DNA from: Chitinophagales bacterium | Lineage (GTDB): Bacteria > Bacteroidota > Bacteroidia > Chitinophagales > UBA10324 | NCBI GenBank assembly: GCA_025057275.1 | Contig: JANWXQ010000028.1 | Coordinates: 30,797 to 94,796, forward strand | Direction: 5' to 3' | DNA length: 64,000 bases | Shown: positions 1-10,043 of the stretch, piece by piece | How positions within the stretch are numbered: position 1 is the first letter of the stretch | Layout of the letters: each line of letters starts with the position of its first letter | Notes under the pieces: generated by a model | The model's database searches: none | What the model saw: the letters and a program-made list of their open reading frames with translations, nothing else | Told to the model about the DNA's origin: nothing | Program-made: the position numbers and the translations under genes

Positions 1-1
1 T

Positions 2-268
2 GAAGCCCATCGCTTTGCCATCAGCCATCATCGGCAGCGCAGAAGCCGGACCTTATTGCGCACCGAACTGACCGATATTGTCGGCATTGGTCCTAAGACG
101 GCCGAAGCGTTGTTGCGTCATTTTCGTTCGGTAGCTGCAATTCGTCAGGCCGACGAGAAGGAACTGGCCCGAATTGCCGGCGCCCACAAGGCCCGGTTGA
201 TTTACGCCCATTTTCATCCAAACAACCAGGCCCTCAACCCTCCCAACCCGGAAAGGATCTCCAACTAA
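2..268 (+). CDS. uvrC: Excinuclease ABC subunit C, C-terminal fragment (5' truncated by window)
   Basis: Reading frame open from base 2: EAHRFAISHHRQRRSRTLLRTELTDIVGIGPKTAEALLRHFRSVAAIRQA..., typical UvrC C-terminal HhH region. Confidence 0.9.
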   Translation, partial: EAHRFAISHHRQRRSRTLLRTELTDIVGIGPKTAEALLRHFRSVAAIRQADEKELARIAGAHKARLIYAHFHPNNQALNPPNPERISN

Positions 269-325
269 ACCTTCTCTGATGAAGACCGGTGGGCAACCGC
301 AGGCAGCACCTGAAGCAACAGCCGC

Positions 326-3300
326 TCAGCGGTGAAAAAATTTCAATGCCCGCTGTTGCTGACCCGACTGCACTGCAATCAGATACATCCCCTGACCCAT
401 CAGGTCAGGCAGATCCATCGTAACGAGTCCTGAAATTTGTTGTATCTGCTGCCTGTGACGCCTCAGTACTTTTCCGGATGCATCATAAAGCGTTACCTGC
501 AAATCCGCATCAGTAGCATTCTGGTAAACCAGGGTTATGGCATCTTCAGCAAAGGAAGTTGCAAGTTCCACTTCAAACAGACGGGATGAGCGGCCGGTCA
601 AGAAGATGACGGGCGAAAATTCGGCAGATCCGTCGAAGTCCACCTGCCGCAGGCGATAATAGTAGGCCGGATCATTCAAAAAGCTGTCAGCGAACACATA
701 GGTTGTGGGAAGCGAAGTGGTTCCCCGTCCGCTTACAAAGCCAATGACCTCCCAGAAATCAGCCCGCAGCGAACGCTGCACTTCAAAGCCGTGGTTGTTG
801 AATTCGCTCGCCGTAACCCAGCGCAGCAGGTTTACGTTGCCGGCATTGCTGCCTTCAAAGGTGACCAGTTCCACCGGCAGGGTGGTGTTGGTGGGACCCA
901 GGATTTCAAAATTGTCAATAGCAACTCCCGGCGCTGTAATCAGCACATCGGATCGAAAGACAATGCGAAAGGCTACGTTGGGATTTCCCTGAAGCGCCGA
1001 TGTGGCAAACTGCCTCAGCACATAACCGGAAGTGGATCCGGTAAAGAACGGCTCTCCGTAAGGGAAGGCCGTTCCATAGTATAGGGTGTTTGCATAATTG
1101 TACCAGGAGCCTCCGGTGGTGCCCAGCAAGTTCCACGTGCTGCCTTTGTCTAGGGAGTATTCCACGCGGAAACCGTCCCAGTCTGTTTCCACATTGTATT
1201 TCGCATAAAAAGAAATCGTATAGGTTCCTGTTGCCGAAAAGTTGAAGTTTGGTGTGTACAAATAGCTAACCGAGTGATTGACATAATTTCCCGACAACCC
1301 GGTTACCCAGGCAAATGAGCCGCTGTACGTACCGTTTTTGCCGCTGGTGGAGGAATTGCCCCGAACCCATCCGGTGCCATAAGGCGTTTCGGCTCCGAAA
1401 TCATTGGCATTGACATCAAAATTGCCTCCGTTGGCGGCCAGATAGGGAGTTCCCCTGTTGGGCAAAATAAGAATGTAGTTGGTTCGGGTAACTGTAGCTG
1501 CGCCGTTGTTGATGGTCAGTGTCACGGTCTTATATCCCGGCGTGCTGTAGGATTTCACCGGATTTTTAACCGTGGAAGTAGTTGCGTCGCCAAAATTCCA
1601 GCTCCACGATGTAGCCTTGTAGGAAGCATCGGTGAACTGGATGGGAGCACCGACGTAGGAAACGGTTTTGTTGGCGAAAAAGTCAGCCGTCGGGTTAGCG
1701 AAGACGTCAGTGGAAAACAGCCCTCGGCCATGGGTGGCGGCAATGACCAGCCTGTCGCTGCTGCGGATCTGCAACATGCGGGTGCTTACGTTGGGCATGC
1801 CTGTGCTGGCCGGCGACCAGATGGTGGAGGTGCCATTCAGGTCGTCCGTGGTCCAAACGCCGGTTTCGGTGGCCAGCATAGCCTGATCGCTGTTGTTCGG
1901 ATTGAACAATACCCACCAGATGGGCATGTCGGGCAGGTTGCCTTCCACCGAAGTCCATGTGGTTCCTCCGTTGGTCGTCTGCCATACGCTGGTAACGCCA
2001 TAGTTGGAATAAGTAACCAGCAGGTGATTATCGTTGCCGTTCTGCACGGCAATGCAACTGACGTTATTATTGGCAACGGGCGTTCCGATCAGCGTGGCGC
2101 TGGCGCTGCCGTTGGCATTATCTACCCGGATGACCCGTCCATTGCTGGTTCCGATGAAAATGCGGTTGCTGGTATTCGGGGAAACCGTCAAGTGGGTAAA
2201 AAAGCTGGTTCCCGAAGCGCTGCTGATGTTTACCGTAGTGACGGTGTTGGAGGTGGTAGCATTTACGATTCGTCCGTACAAGCCGTAATTGGTACCGTTG
2301 TACGGATTGCCGTAGTTGAAATACAGTACGTTGTTGATGTTATCGTAGGCGGAAGGATTGATGAAATTGCCGACACTGCTGTTGGAAAATACGGAAGAAA
2401 AGGTGTTACCTCCATCGCTGGAGCGGTAAATGTTGGCAAACACATAAGATGCAAACTGATACGAAGGCTGATCCTGGTCTATATGGCAATAGCCGCCGTC
2501 GCCACCCAGGGCTTCGATGGTGGTATTTATGCCCGGGGCGTAATAAAGCTGGGTTCCATTGTCCTGAGAGCCGGCCAGAAACTGGTGATTGCCGGCATTG
2601 GGGTGCATGGCACAGGAGTAGTAGGTAGTGACGTTGTAATTCCAGCCTTTAAAGGAAAAGGTGTTTCCGCCATCGGTGCTGCGGTACACGCCGCCGTCAT
2701 TGCCAAACAACACCACATTCGGATTACCGGGCTGAAAGACAATGGCATGCTGATCGGCATGCACATAAGGCCGGCTGCAGCCGCCCCACCAACTGCTCTT
2801 CTGTGTCCACGTGTTACCGCCATCGGTTGACAAAAACAGATCAATGCCTCCGATCAGCACGCGGTTGGCATTCGTGGGATCAACGGCGGCTATGAGGTCG
2901 TACCAGCCCTGACCTCTGGTAAAGTCGTTGGAGGTGCTGGAGCAGCTCTGATCGTTCCACAAGGGCTTCGGCAGGGTTGTCCAGGTGCTGCCGCTGTTGG
3001 TGGACTTATAAATGTTGTACAAGCCTCCGGTAGAAGCCTGTTCAGTCAGCACATACAGGGTAGAAGCATTGGAGGGGGCACAGGCTATTTCGCAACGGAA
3101 AAAGGCCGAAGTAGGAAAACCATTGGTGCCTGTGTTGAGTTTGGTCCAGGAACCGGCATCGCCGGTGGTGGAGCGATAGATTCCATCGGTTTGCAGGATG
3201 CCCATTGCGGCATATATGGAATTGTCGGCAGCAATTTCCAGATCAGCGGCCCGGTCGGAGGAGGCACCCAGTCCGTTTCCCAGCACCTTGGTCCATGTAG

Positions 3301-4030
3301 CTCCCCCATCGGCCGAGCGGAACACCCCGCCGGAGCCGCTTGCGGCGGATCGGGTGGCTGCATACACATGTCCGGTAACCGGATGGACAACAATTTTTTG
3401 AACATATTGAAAGTCAGGATTGCCCACGGTAGAAGCCAGTGCCGACCAGGTGGCGCCGCCATTGGTGGACTTGAAAATGCCATCGCCCCGGATGGCGTCA
3501 AAATTGTACCAACCTTCTCCCGTGCCGGCATACAATACCTGCGGATTCAGCGGGTCGGCAGCCAACGTGCTGATGGCCAGATTGGCCATCAGATCGTCCA
3601 CCGGCACCCAAACCGGCTTGGCGGCCGTAATGTCATTGGTTTTCCAAATACCGCCGCCTACTCCTCCGGCAAATACGGCCTTACCTGTGGGATCATTAGG
3701 GTCAAACAAAACAGCCCGCGTCCGCCCCGAAACATTGTCGGGACCCCGTTCCGTCCAGACGATACCCGGAATTGCATCCCGCACAGCCGATTGCTGCAAC
3801 TGACGGGTATATTCCAGAGCATAAGCCAGGCGTTCGCGCGGCACATAGCCAAGCGCCACATCCTTGGTCATCTCGGTCTCAAACCGGGCATACAGGGCCG
3901 GCCCTTCATCCGGCAACTGATGTTCGGATTCCTTCTTGGATAGTTTGTGAGGAAGGTCAGAGCTGCGAAAAGTACACGATACTGTGTAAGCGGCAATTGC
4001 AAGAAGAAACCATGGGCGTAATTGTTGCAT
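326..4030 (-). CDS. Secreted BNR/Asp-box (sortilin/VPS10-like) repeat protein with PKD domain and C-terminal T9SS-type sorting domain
   Basis: Repeated Asp-boxes (KSTNGGATW, RSADGGATW, LSTDGGNTW, QTTNGGTTW); PKD-like WSWNFGDATTSTVKNPVKSYSTPGYKTVTLTI; C-terminus LYDASGKVLRR...GMYLIAVQSGQQQRALKFFHR. ORF opens at 4105; MQQLRPWFLLAIAAYTVSC (4030) is the likelier start. Confidence 0.85.
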   Translation of the reverse strand: MQQLRPWFLLAIAAYTVSCTFRSSDLPHKLSKKESEHQLPDEGPALYARFETEMTKDVALGYVPRERLAYALEYTRQLQQSAVRDAIPGIVWTERGPDNVSGRTRAVLFDPNDPTGKAVFAGGVGGGIWKTNDITAAKPVWVPVDDLMANLAISTLAADPLNPQVLYAGTGEGWYNFDAIRGDGIFKSTNGGATWSALASTVGNPDFQYVQKIVVHPVTGHVYAATRSAASGSGGVFRSADGGATWTKVLGNGLGASSDRAADLEIAADNSIYAAMGILQTDGIYRSTTGDAGSWTKLNTGTNGFPTSAFFRCEIACAPSNASTLYVLTEQASTGGLYNIYKSTNSGSTWTTLPKPLWNDQSCSSTSNDFTRGQGWYDLIAAVDPTNANRVLIGGIDLFLSTDGGNTWTQKSSWWGGCSRPYVHADQHAIVFQPGNPNVVLFGNDGGVYRSTDGGNTFSFKGWNYNVTTYYSCAMHPNAGNHQFLAGSQDNGTQLYYAPGINTTIEALGGDGGYCHIDQDQPSYQFASYVFANIYRSSDGGNTFSSVFSNSSVGNFINPSAYDNINNVLYFNYGNPYNGTNYGLYGRIVNATTSNTVTTVNISSASGTSFFTHLTVSPNTSNRIFIGTSNGRVIRVDNANGSASATLIGTPVANNNVSCIAVQNGNDNHLLVTYSNYGVTSVWQTTNGGTTWTSVEGNLPDMPIWWVLFNPNNSDQAMLATETGVWTTDDLNGTSTIWSPASTGMPNVSTRMLQIRSSDRLVIAATHGRGLFSTDVFANPTADFFANKTVSYVGAPIQFTDASYKATSWSWNFGDATTSTVKNPVKSYSTPGYKTVTLTINNGAATVTRTNYILILPNRGTPYLAANGGNFDVNANDFGAETPYGTGWVRGNSSTSGKNGTYSGSFAWVTGLSGNYVNHSVSYLYTPNFNFSATGTYTISFYAKYNVETDWDGFRVEYSLDKGSTWNLLGTTGGSWYNYANTLYYGTAFPYGEPFFTGSTSGYVLRQFATSALQGNPNVAFRIVFRSDVLITAPGVAIDNFEILGPTNTTLPVELVTFEGSNAGNVNLLRWVTASEFNNHGFEVQRSLRADFWEVIGFVSGRGTTSLPTTYVFADSFLNDPAYYYRLRQVDFDGSAEFSPVIFLTGRSSRLFEVELATSFAEDAITLVYQNATDADLQVTLYDASGKVLRRHRQQIQQISGLVTMDLPDLMGQGMYLIAVQSGQQQRALKFFHR

Positions 4031-4132
4031 CGGACCCTGCAACAAGCAGTAAGCAAATTTAATTAAATAATGCAAAGCTGAAATACTGCCGCATGCGAGA
4101 TTCATGCAGTTTCGAAGGGCAGCCGGTAGCGG

Positions 4133-4957
4133 TCAGTACGACCAGAGGTCGTGCTCAAAGTTGAAGATATCGGCCTTGATGCGGTCCGATTCGCGCAGGG
4201 CATCCACGCCGGTAGCGTAATCCTGAATACGGCGGTCAAAGACATTGGATTCCTTGATGATGATGCTGGAGAACAGGCGCATTTCCAAGACATCTTCCCA
4301 GCTCCAGCGCTGGCTGTCGTTTCGGGGATTGAAAGCTTCCGCACGTGCCAGAATGGGCCGGCAGGCAGGATAGTACACCCAGAAGATCGGGTATGAAATC
4401 TGTGCGCCTTCGTCAAAGTACAGCGGAGCAATACCCATAATGCGCACCATCATCTGAGACGATTTTTTATTGAAAAACCAATCTTCCTTTATTCGGTAGG
4501 AACGTACCAGATTGGGATTGAACAGGCGTTCCACCACCGTATCCTTAATGTAGTTTCCTTCCAGGTCAGAAATCGGAATGGTATCGAAACCAGCGCCCCG
4601 CTGACGCACCTGTTCGGGCGTGAGGGGTGTTCGGAACTGGTCATCATCGTAAACCTGGATTTCTCCGGAAAGAGCTGCATCGCGCAAAACGGCAACCAGC
4701 GGTTTGAGTTTGCTCCAGTCCAATCCTTCGTAACGGAAGGGCAGGTTCATCTTTTCGTTTACATCAATAAGCCGCCAGATGCGCTTGTGCCAATACACAT
4801 CGTTTTCGCTGACGTAGTCGTAGGGCAACGGTTCGCGCTCTACTACGGCCACCTGGGTATAAAACAGGTCGCGCGGCTGGGTCTCTGTGGTCTGGGCATG
4901 CAGGCCAATGGACTGGACGACAAGGAAGAGGAACAAAACAGCGCGACGCATCAACAT
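4133..4957 (-). CDS. gldN: T9SS ring-associated protein PorN/GldN
   Basis: GldN-like sequence (DVYWHKRIWRLIDVNEKMNLPFRYE...) immediately downstream of gldM. Confidence 0.92.
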   Translation of the reverse strand: MLMRRAVLFLFLVVQSIGLHAQTTETQPRDLFYTQVAVVEREPLPYDYVSENDVYWHKRIWRLIDVNEKMNLPFRYEGLDWSKLKPLVAVLRDAALSGEIQVYDDDQFRTPLTPEQVRQRGAGFDTIPISDLEGNYIKDTVVERLFNPNLVRSYRIKEDWFFNKKSSQMMVRIMGIAPLYFDEGAQISYPIFWVYYPACRPILARAEAFNPRNDSQRWSWEDVLEMRLFSSIIIKESNVFDRRIQDYATGVDALRESDRIKADIFNFEHDLWSY

Positions 4958-4969
4958 AACCTGAATGTT

Positions 4970-6646
4970 TTAAGTGATTTCAATGGGAATGGAATTCAGA
5001 CTGCGGGTGGTGCCATCAGGCCCTTTGGCCTTGATGCTGCGAAAAATAAACGTATCGCCGGGTTTGCAGTTGGAAATAAATTCAGCTACCTTCCCTGAAA
5101 ACCGCGCCCCTGCTGCCTTTTCAATTTTGGGGTCCTGCCGGCGGGGGATATACACCACTTCGTAGGATGTAACCTCAAATTTTACGCCCTGGAAGTAAAA
5201 GTCTTTCAGAACGGCGCCGATACCCTGAGCCACCCGTAGCGTAGAGGCCGGCATTTTGCCTTCCGAAACGCCGTTGATCTGCGCCTGCGGGTCGGGAATG
5301 CGCTTAACCACAAATTCCTGTGTGCCGATTTGCCGCACGCCACCTTCGGTCTGCACCGAAACGTTGATGTTCACCTTTTTACCTACCAGGGATGCATCCA
5401 TTATGGCGTCGTATTTCCCCGGAGATTTTTTCTGAAACTCCCCTGCCGTTACAGAAGCCTGCACCTTATCGGCCGGAAAGCCGGGCACGGAAACGGAAAA
5501 CGGGTTGGGAATACCGGCATAAATGATGTTCAGATTTTCCGAAGCGATAACGGCTGCCCCTTTGGCGGTCTGAAATTCGGCTTCAAACGGATAAAACCGC
5601 GGATTGCCGTCAGGGCCCTGCACCTCCACCGCCCCGCTATACTTTTGAATGCCTTCGCCGGTGGCGATCATCTCCAGCCGACCCATGCCGTATGAAACCG
5701 GTATGGGCGTTCCGCCGCCGATCACGGGATTCTGGGTGAGCTCAAGGAAATTACCATCGGCATCTTTTTTGGCAATGTTATAGTCCAGCGGTCCCTTCCA
5801 TACCTTGGGATTAACGGTGCTGCTGTAGGCTGCAACAAAAATATCGGCCTTATAGGGCTGACCGGCCATTACATAACTCGATGCCGCTATGACTTTGGCC
5901 TGAATTTTATCCACGACAACAATGTCGGCTTTGATTTTCTGATACAGATAATCAATAATAAGACTTTCGGAGTTGCGAATGTCGTTCTGGAATTTGTTGA
6001 GCAGGGTAACGGCTGCTATGGTAGGCACCAGCTCAAAATTCATTTCGGCCCAATTTTTCAGAACCCCATCCTTTTTTTCCTTGGGATCTTCCGCTTCCAG
6101 AGGCATTTGCACTTCCAGTTCCTTTTTTGCTACTGGGTCCTCTACCAAGGCCAGCAGGTCGGCCCGCAACTTGTTGATATCAGCCTGTAGCTGGTGACCT
6201 TTTTTATTGACCACCATGACATTGGTAGCCACATCCAGGTTGCGGTCATCAAACATTTCGGCCTTTTTGAGTTGCTCGGAGATAGGGGCATCGGTGACTT
6301 CCACCTTTTTCCGGGTGCCTTTTTCTACCAACCCTCCTGATTTGACAATGATTTCTTTTTTCAGCTCCTCAATTTTATTGAACAGATCGTCGGAAAGCTT
6401 TTTGGCGATCATGGCTTTGTCCATGAGCGGCCGCGTGCGTTCCGGATCGTTTTGCATTTGCTTTTCAAAAGCAGCGAAAGTCTTGTCGTTCTTGCTGTTG
6501 ATGGCCTCAACCGAGTCGCTGATGCCGGAATTGACCACGTGAAAGGCATGAAGAATTTCTGCTGATACGTTAAGCGCCAACAAAGCCGTCAAAACCAGAT
6601 ACATGAGGTTAATCATGATCTGACGGGGCTCCTTGGGGATCGACAT
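4970..6646 (-). CDS. gldM: T9SS motor protein PorM/GldM
   Basis: MSIPKEPRQIMINLMYLVLTALLALNVSAEILHAFHVVNSGI, hallmark GldM N-terminus. Confidence 0.96.
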   Translation of the reverse strand: MSIPKEPRQIMINLMYLVLTALLALNVSAEILHAFHVVNSGISDSVEAINSKNDKTFAAFEKQMQNDPERTRPLMDKAMIAKKLSDDLFNKIEELKKEIIVKSGGLVEKGTRKKVEVTDAPISEQLKKAEMFDDRNLDVATNVMVVNKKGHQLQADINKLRADLLALVEDPVAKKELEVQMPLEAEDPKEKKDGVLKNWAEMNFELVPTIAAVTLLNKFQNDIRNSESLIIDYLYQKIKADIVVVDKIQAKVIAASSYVMAGQPYKADIFVAAYSSTVNPKVWKGPLDYNIAKKDADGNFLELTQNPVIGGGTPIPVSYGMGRLEMIATGEGIQKYSGAVEVQGPDGNPRFYPFEAEFQTAKGAAVIASENLNIIYAGIPNPFSVSVPGFPADKVQASVTAGEFQKKSPGKYDAIMDASLVGKKVNINVSVQTEGGVRQIGTQEFVVKRIPDPQAQINGVSEGKMPASTLRVAQGIGAVLKDFYFQGVKFEVTSYEVVYIPRRQDPKIEKAAGARFSGKVAEFISNCKPGDTFIFRSIKAKGPDGTTRSLNSIPIEIT

Positions 6647-6689
6647 GGCTTTATTACTGGTTAGAAGTGAAGACTTTTTCTTGCTCCGA

Positions 6690-7508
6690 TCAACTATTGC
6701 GACCCATGGTCATTGCCGACAGCATGTTGCCGTAAATCTGATTGAGGCTGGACAGGTTTTTGGCCAGCTCAGCAATTTCCGCCCGGTAGCGCTGCGTATC
6801 GCTCACGGATTCATTCAAGTTGACCATGGCCTGCGACAGGGAGCCATAGAACTTGTTCATGGCCTTCAGGTGGTTGTTGGTATCCTGAAGTTCCAGTTCG
6901 TAAATGGCATTGAGCTGAGCCAGGTTTTTGGATACCTGTTGCACCTGCTCGTGGTAGTTGCGGGTTTCGTGGGTGGCTTCGCCCAGCAACTTGGCTGCCT
7001 CGGTAGCATTGGTGTAGGCCACTTTCATTTCAGCCAGAGAGGCGGCTGCCTGACGGGCTTTTTCCGAAAAGTCATTGGTGGCAAACTGGGCATCAGAAAG
7101 GTCTCGCAACTGGTTAATGCTTTCACCCAGGCGTCGGAGGTTATCGCCCAGTCGCTTGATGAGTTCAGGTTCCACATTTTGCTCGGCCATCGCCCGATCC
7201 AGCTGCTGGGTCAGCGTACCGTGGGCATGGGTCTCCTTGAGCATTTGCAGTTCCTCCTCATCAGGGGCAATATCCAGCTCGGGATACAGCTTTTCCCAGT
7301 AGTAATCTTTATGTGGAGGCAGAATCCCCAGCAAAGCGAAGATGAAGGCTTCCGTACACATGCCGATGATCAGCATGGTGCCGGCTCCTTCCCAGTGCTG
7401 CAATTTGAACAAAGCGCCCAACAGCACGATGGAGGCGCCCAGACCAATGATGAGGTTCTTTACGCGCTTTCCGCGTTCGGATTCAAAGAAACGAACGATC
7501 TTTTTCAT
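6690..7508 (-). CDS. gldL: T9SS motor protein PorL/GldL
   Basis: Two N-terminal TM helices (LIIGLGASIVLLGALFKLQHWEGAGTMLIIGMCTEAFIFALLGILPPHKDYYWEKLYPEL) and coiled-coil tail; synteny. Confidence 0.95.
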   Translation of the reverse strand: MKKIVRFFESERGKRVKNLIIGLGASIVLLGALFKLQHWEGAGTMLIIGMCTEAFIFALLGILPPHKDYYWEKLYPELDIAPDEEELQMLKETHAHGTLTQQLDRAMAEQNVEPELIKRLGDNLRRLGESINQLRDLSDAQFATNDFSEKARQAAASLAEMKVAYTNATEAAKLLGEATHETRNYHEQVQQVSKNLAQLNAIYELELQDTNNHLKAMNKFYGSLSQAMVNLNESVSDTQRYRAEIAELAKNLSSLNQIYGNMLSAMTMGRNS

Positions 7509-7559
7509 TGTTTATTCAAGTCTTGAATGGTGCTTTACTCAGGTTGGCGGGTAGGTTCA

Positions 7560-8846
7560 TTACCGGTCGTCAATGGATCTACCCAGGAAGGTCAATACAT
7601 TGCGGAAGCCGATCCAGCTTTTGGCCGAATCCTGAAACTCCCACGTTCGGGTGCCGGTCTGGCAGAAGTAAGCTACGTCCTTCCAGGAACCGCCACGAAC
7701 GACTTTTCGTTTCATGGTTATCGGATCATCCGGTTTGGCATCGTACCGGTAATCCGGATTCAGATCATGGAAGAACGAATATGCATTTTCAGAAAAGGCC
7801 GTTGAGGTCCACTCGGCGACATTACCGGCCATGCAGTAAATGCCGTAATCGTTGGGGAAATAGGCATCTACCTTAACGGTGTACATGCCGCCATCATCAG
7901 GGTAGTTGCCACGACCGGGTTTAAAGTTGGCCAGAATACAACCTTTCTTGTTGCGCATATATGGCCCGCCCCAGGGGTAGGGGGCAATTTCACGGTCGCC
8001 CCGGGCAGCATATTCCCATTCGCTTTCGGTGGGCAAACGGAATTCATCTTCCATAACAAGCCCGTTGGCTACCCGCCAATCGTTGTAAAAGCGCGACCGC
8101 CATTTGCTGAATGCCATGGCCTGCTTCCAGGTAACCCCCACCACGGGATAGTTATCGAAAGCCGGATGCCAGAAGTAGTTACGAGTGAAAGGTTCGTTGT
8201 AGGAGTACAGAAAGTCGTGAACCCAGCACAGCGTGTCGGGATAAACGTTGATCACTTCCGACTTGATGACCAACGTGCGGTCAAAGTCATTGCCTTCGGC
8301 CTGGCCGTATTTGTTGTTGACGTCGCGCGCGGCTTCCTTAAAGTCAACCCAGTAGTACACGTAATTGAGCTGACGCACGTCAATTTCCTTACGGCCCAGG
8401 ATGCGCTGGTCTTCCGGGTAGTACATGGAAGCCAGTTGCTCCTGAATTTCCGGATCTTCCCAGTCAATGCGCATGCGCCAGTTGACGATAGGCTCTCCGG
8501 TTTCTGCTTTTTCCGTCATGTAATCACCGCCCAGAATGGTATGAGCTATCGAATCGCGCACCCACTCCACGAACTGACGGTATTCGTTGTTGGTGATTTC
8601 GGTTTCATCAATAAAAAATCCCTGAATGGAAACCTGCTTGGCCCGCTGAATGAGCAGGTTGCTGATGTCTTCATCGCTTTGTCCGATGTGCAGGGTTCCG
8701 CTCTTGACATACACCATGCCGTACGGAATGGTTACGGACCAATACGGTCGGTTAAGCGAGCCCAGCAACTGCCCTTCATAGCCGCCCCGACAGGCAGCCA
8801 GCAGCATCATGCCCGACAGCACAATTCCGATGCTACGCAACTTCAT
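7560..8846 (-). CDS. gldK: T9SS ring lipoprotein PorK/GldK (FGE/sulfatase-modifying-factor fold)
   Basis: Lipobox in MKLRSIGIVLSGMMLLAAC; FGE-fold motifs FRLPTESEWEYAARG, GNVAEWTSTAF, VVRGGSW. ORF track start 8981 trimmed to 8846. Confidence 0.95.
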   Translation of the reverse strand: MKLRSIGIVLSGMMLLAACRGGYEGQLLGSLNRPYWSVTIPYGMVYVKSGTLHIGQSDEDISNLLIQRAKQVSIQGFFIDETEITNNEYRQFVEWVRDSIAHTILGGDYMTEKAETGEPIVNWRMRIDWEDPEIQEQLASMYYPEDQRILGRKEIDVRQLNYVYYWVDFKEAARDVNNKYGQAEGNDFDRTLVIKSEVINVYPDTLCWVHDFLYSYNEPFTRNYFWHPAFDNYPVVGVTWKQAMAFSKWRSRFYNDWRVANGLVMEDEFRLPTESEWEYAARGDREIAPYPWGGPYMRNKKGCILANFKPGRGNYPDDGGMYTVKVDAYFPNDYGIYCMAGNVAEWTSTAFSENAYSFFHDLNPDYRYDAKPDDPITMKRKVVRGGSWKDVAYFCQTGTRTWEFQDSAKSWIGFRNVLTFLGRSIDDR

Positions 8847-8997
8847 ACCGGAAGAGGGCTTTGAAACGAGTGAGCCCGTAAAAGTAAAAAACTTCCGTAA
8901 CGGTGCAAACGCCATTAAAATTTTTGGATCGGGTGTTTTAGCCGATAACCGAGTCATCCCTTTAGACGTTTGGGAAGGCATTATGTTTCAATGCCGA

Positions 8998-9987
8998 TTA
9001 AAACCGGGTGTTGTAAATGGTTTTGCCGGGCAGCGGTGGGCGCAGCAGTTGCAGGCGGTAACTCAGGAACAGCTCATGCGATCCCTGAGATACCGTGCGC
9101 ACCGCTGACCGGGGATAATCGTAGGAGTATCCCATACGCAGACGCGGGTTGAGCTGCAGGCCTAACCAGGCCATGAACGCATCAGCCGTGGTGCTGTTGT
9201 AGCCGCGAAGGCCGGCGCCGGCCCAGAACTGGTTGCGATAGATCAGCGAAGCTCCGGCTTCTGCCTGAAGAGCAGTCTTGCTGTAAAGCACCTGGGCAAC
9301 GGGTTCCAACATCATCTGCCTGCTCAGCGGAACAGTAACGCCAAACTGACCGACATATTGCCTGGTGTTTCGATACAAAGCCGTCTGACTGCTGCCCTCA
9401 AGCGCCAGTTGACTTTGCAACAAATGAGCAGCACTCAATCCTACCACCCAACGCGGATGCACCAGGCACATTCCGGCAGTCAGGTCAGCTGCCAGATCAC
9501 CAGCGCCTGCTGAGGGCAACACCGGATCGTTGTGGTCGATGCCGCCGAGGTAGTTGCCTTCCGGAGCGCGTAGCTTATTGCCTTGCAGTCCTGCCTGCAC
9601 AAGCTCTGCAGACAGTCCGGCGGCCACCACAGTGGCACCCAGGCGCCTTTGATAACTGTAACTCAAAGAAGCCGCTGTCAGCCTGAGGGCACCACTGAGT
9701 TCGTTGTGCAGCAGAATACCTGCACCTCCATTCAACAGGGTAAGTGGAGCATGAGCCGACAGGTACTGGCTGAGCGGGTGGCCCGGCATGCCTACCCATT
9801 GGGCCCGGGCATGGGCTGTGAGATGCAAATACGCACCGATGCCACCAAAAGCAGGATTGGCAGCATATCGATGATGGGCCAGTTGGGTGAGCGGAGGCAA
9901 CTGCTGCGCCGTGGCTAAGACCACTGCCACTTGGGCAACACCGAGTAAAATGAGCCAACGTGAAGCAAACCCCTGAAGGGCAGGCAT
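8998..9987 (-). CDS. porP: T9SS outer membrane protein PorP/SprF family
   Basis: ANPAFGGIGAYLHLTAHARAQWVGMPGHP... PorP/SprF N-terminus; immediately upstream of gldK. Confidence 0.9.
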   Translation of the reverse strand: MPALQGFASRWLILLGVAQVAVVLATAQQLPPLTQLAHHRYAANPAFGGIGAYLHLTAHARAQWVGMPGHPLSQYLSAHAPLTLLNGGAGILLHNELSGALRLTAASLSYSYQRRLGATVVAAGLSAELVQAGLQGNKLRAPEGNYLGGIDHNDPVLPSAGAGDLAADLTAGMCLVHPRWVVGLSAAHLLQSQLALEGSSQTALYRNTRQYVGQFGVTVPLSRQMMLEPVAQVLYSKTALQAEAGASLIYRNQFWAGAGLRGYNSTTADAFMAWLGLQLNPRLRMGYSYDYPRSAVRTVSQGSHELFLSYRLQLLRPPLPGKTIYNTRF

Positions 9988-10043
9988 GATGTGTAAAAGA
10001 ACATCATCGGCCCGACAAAGGCAAATGCCAGAGGAGAAAGAGC

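Noticed and set aside
1730-2830. 366-aa plus-strand ORF
   Set aside because: Antisense to the BNR/PKD gene, which has clear repeat and domain structure; Gly/Val/Ala-rich shadow ORF.
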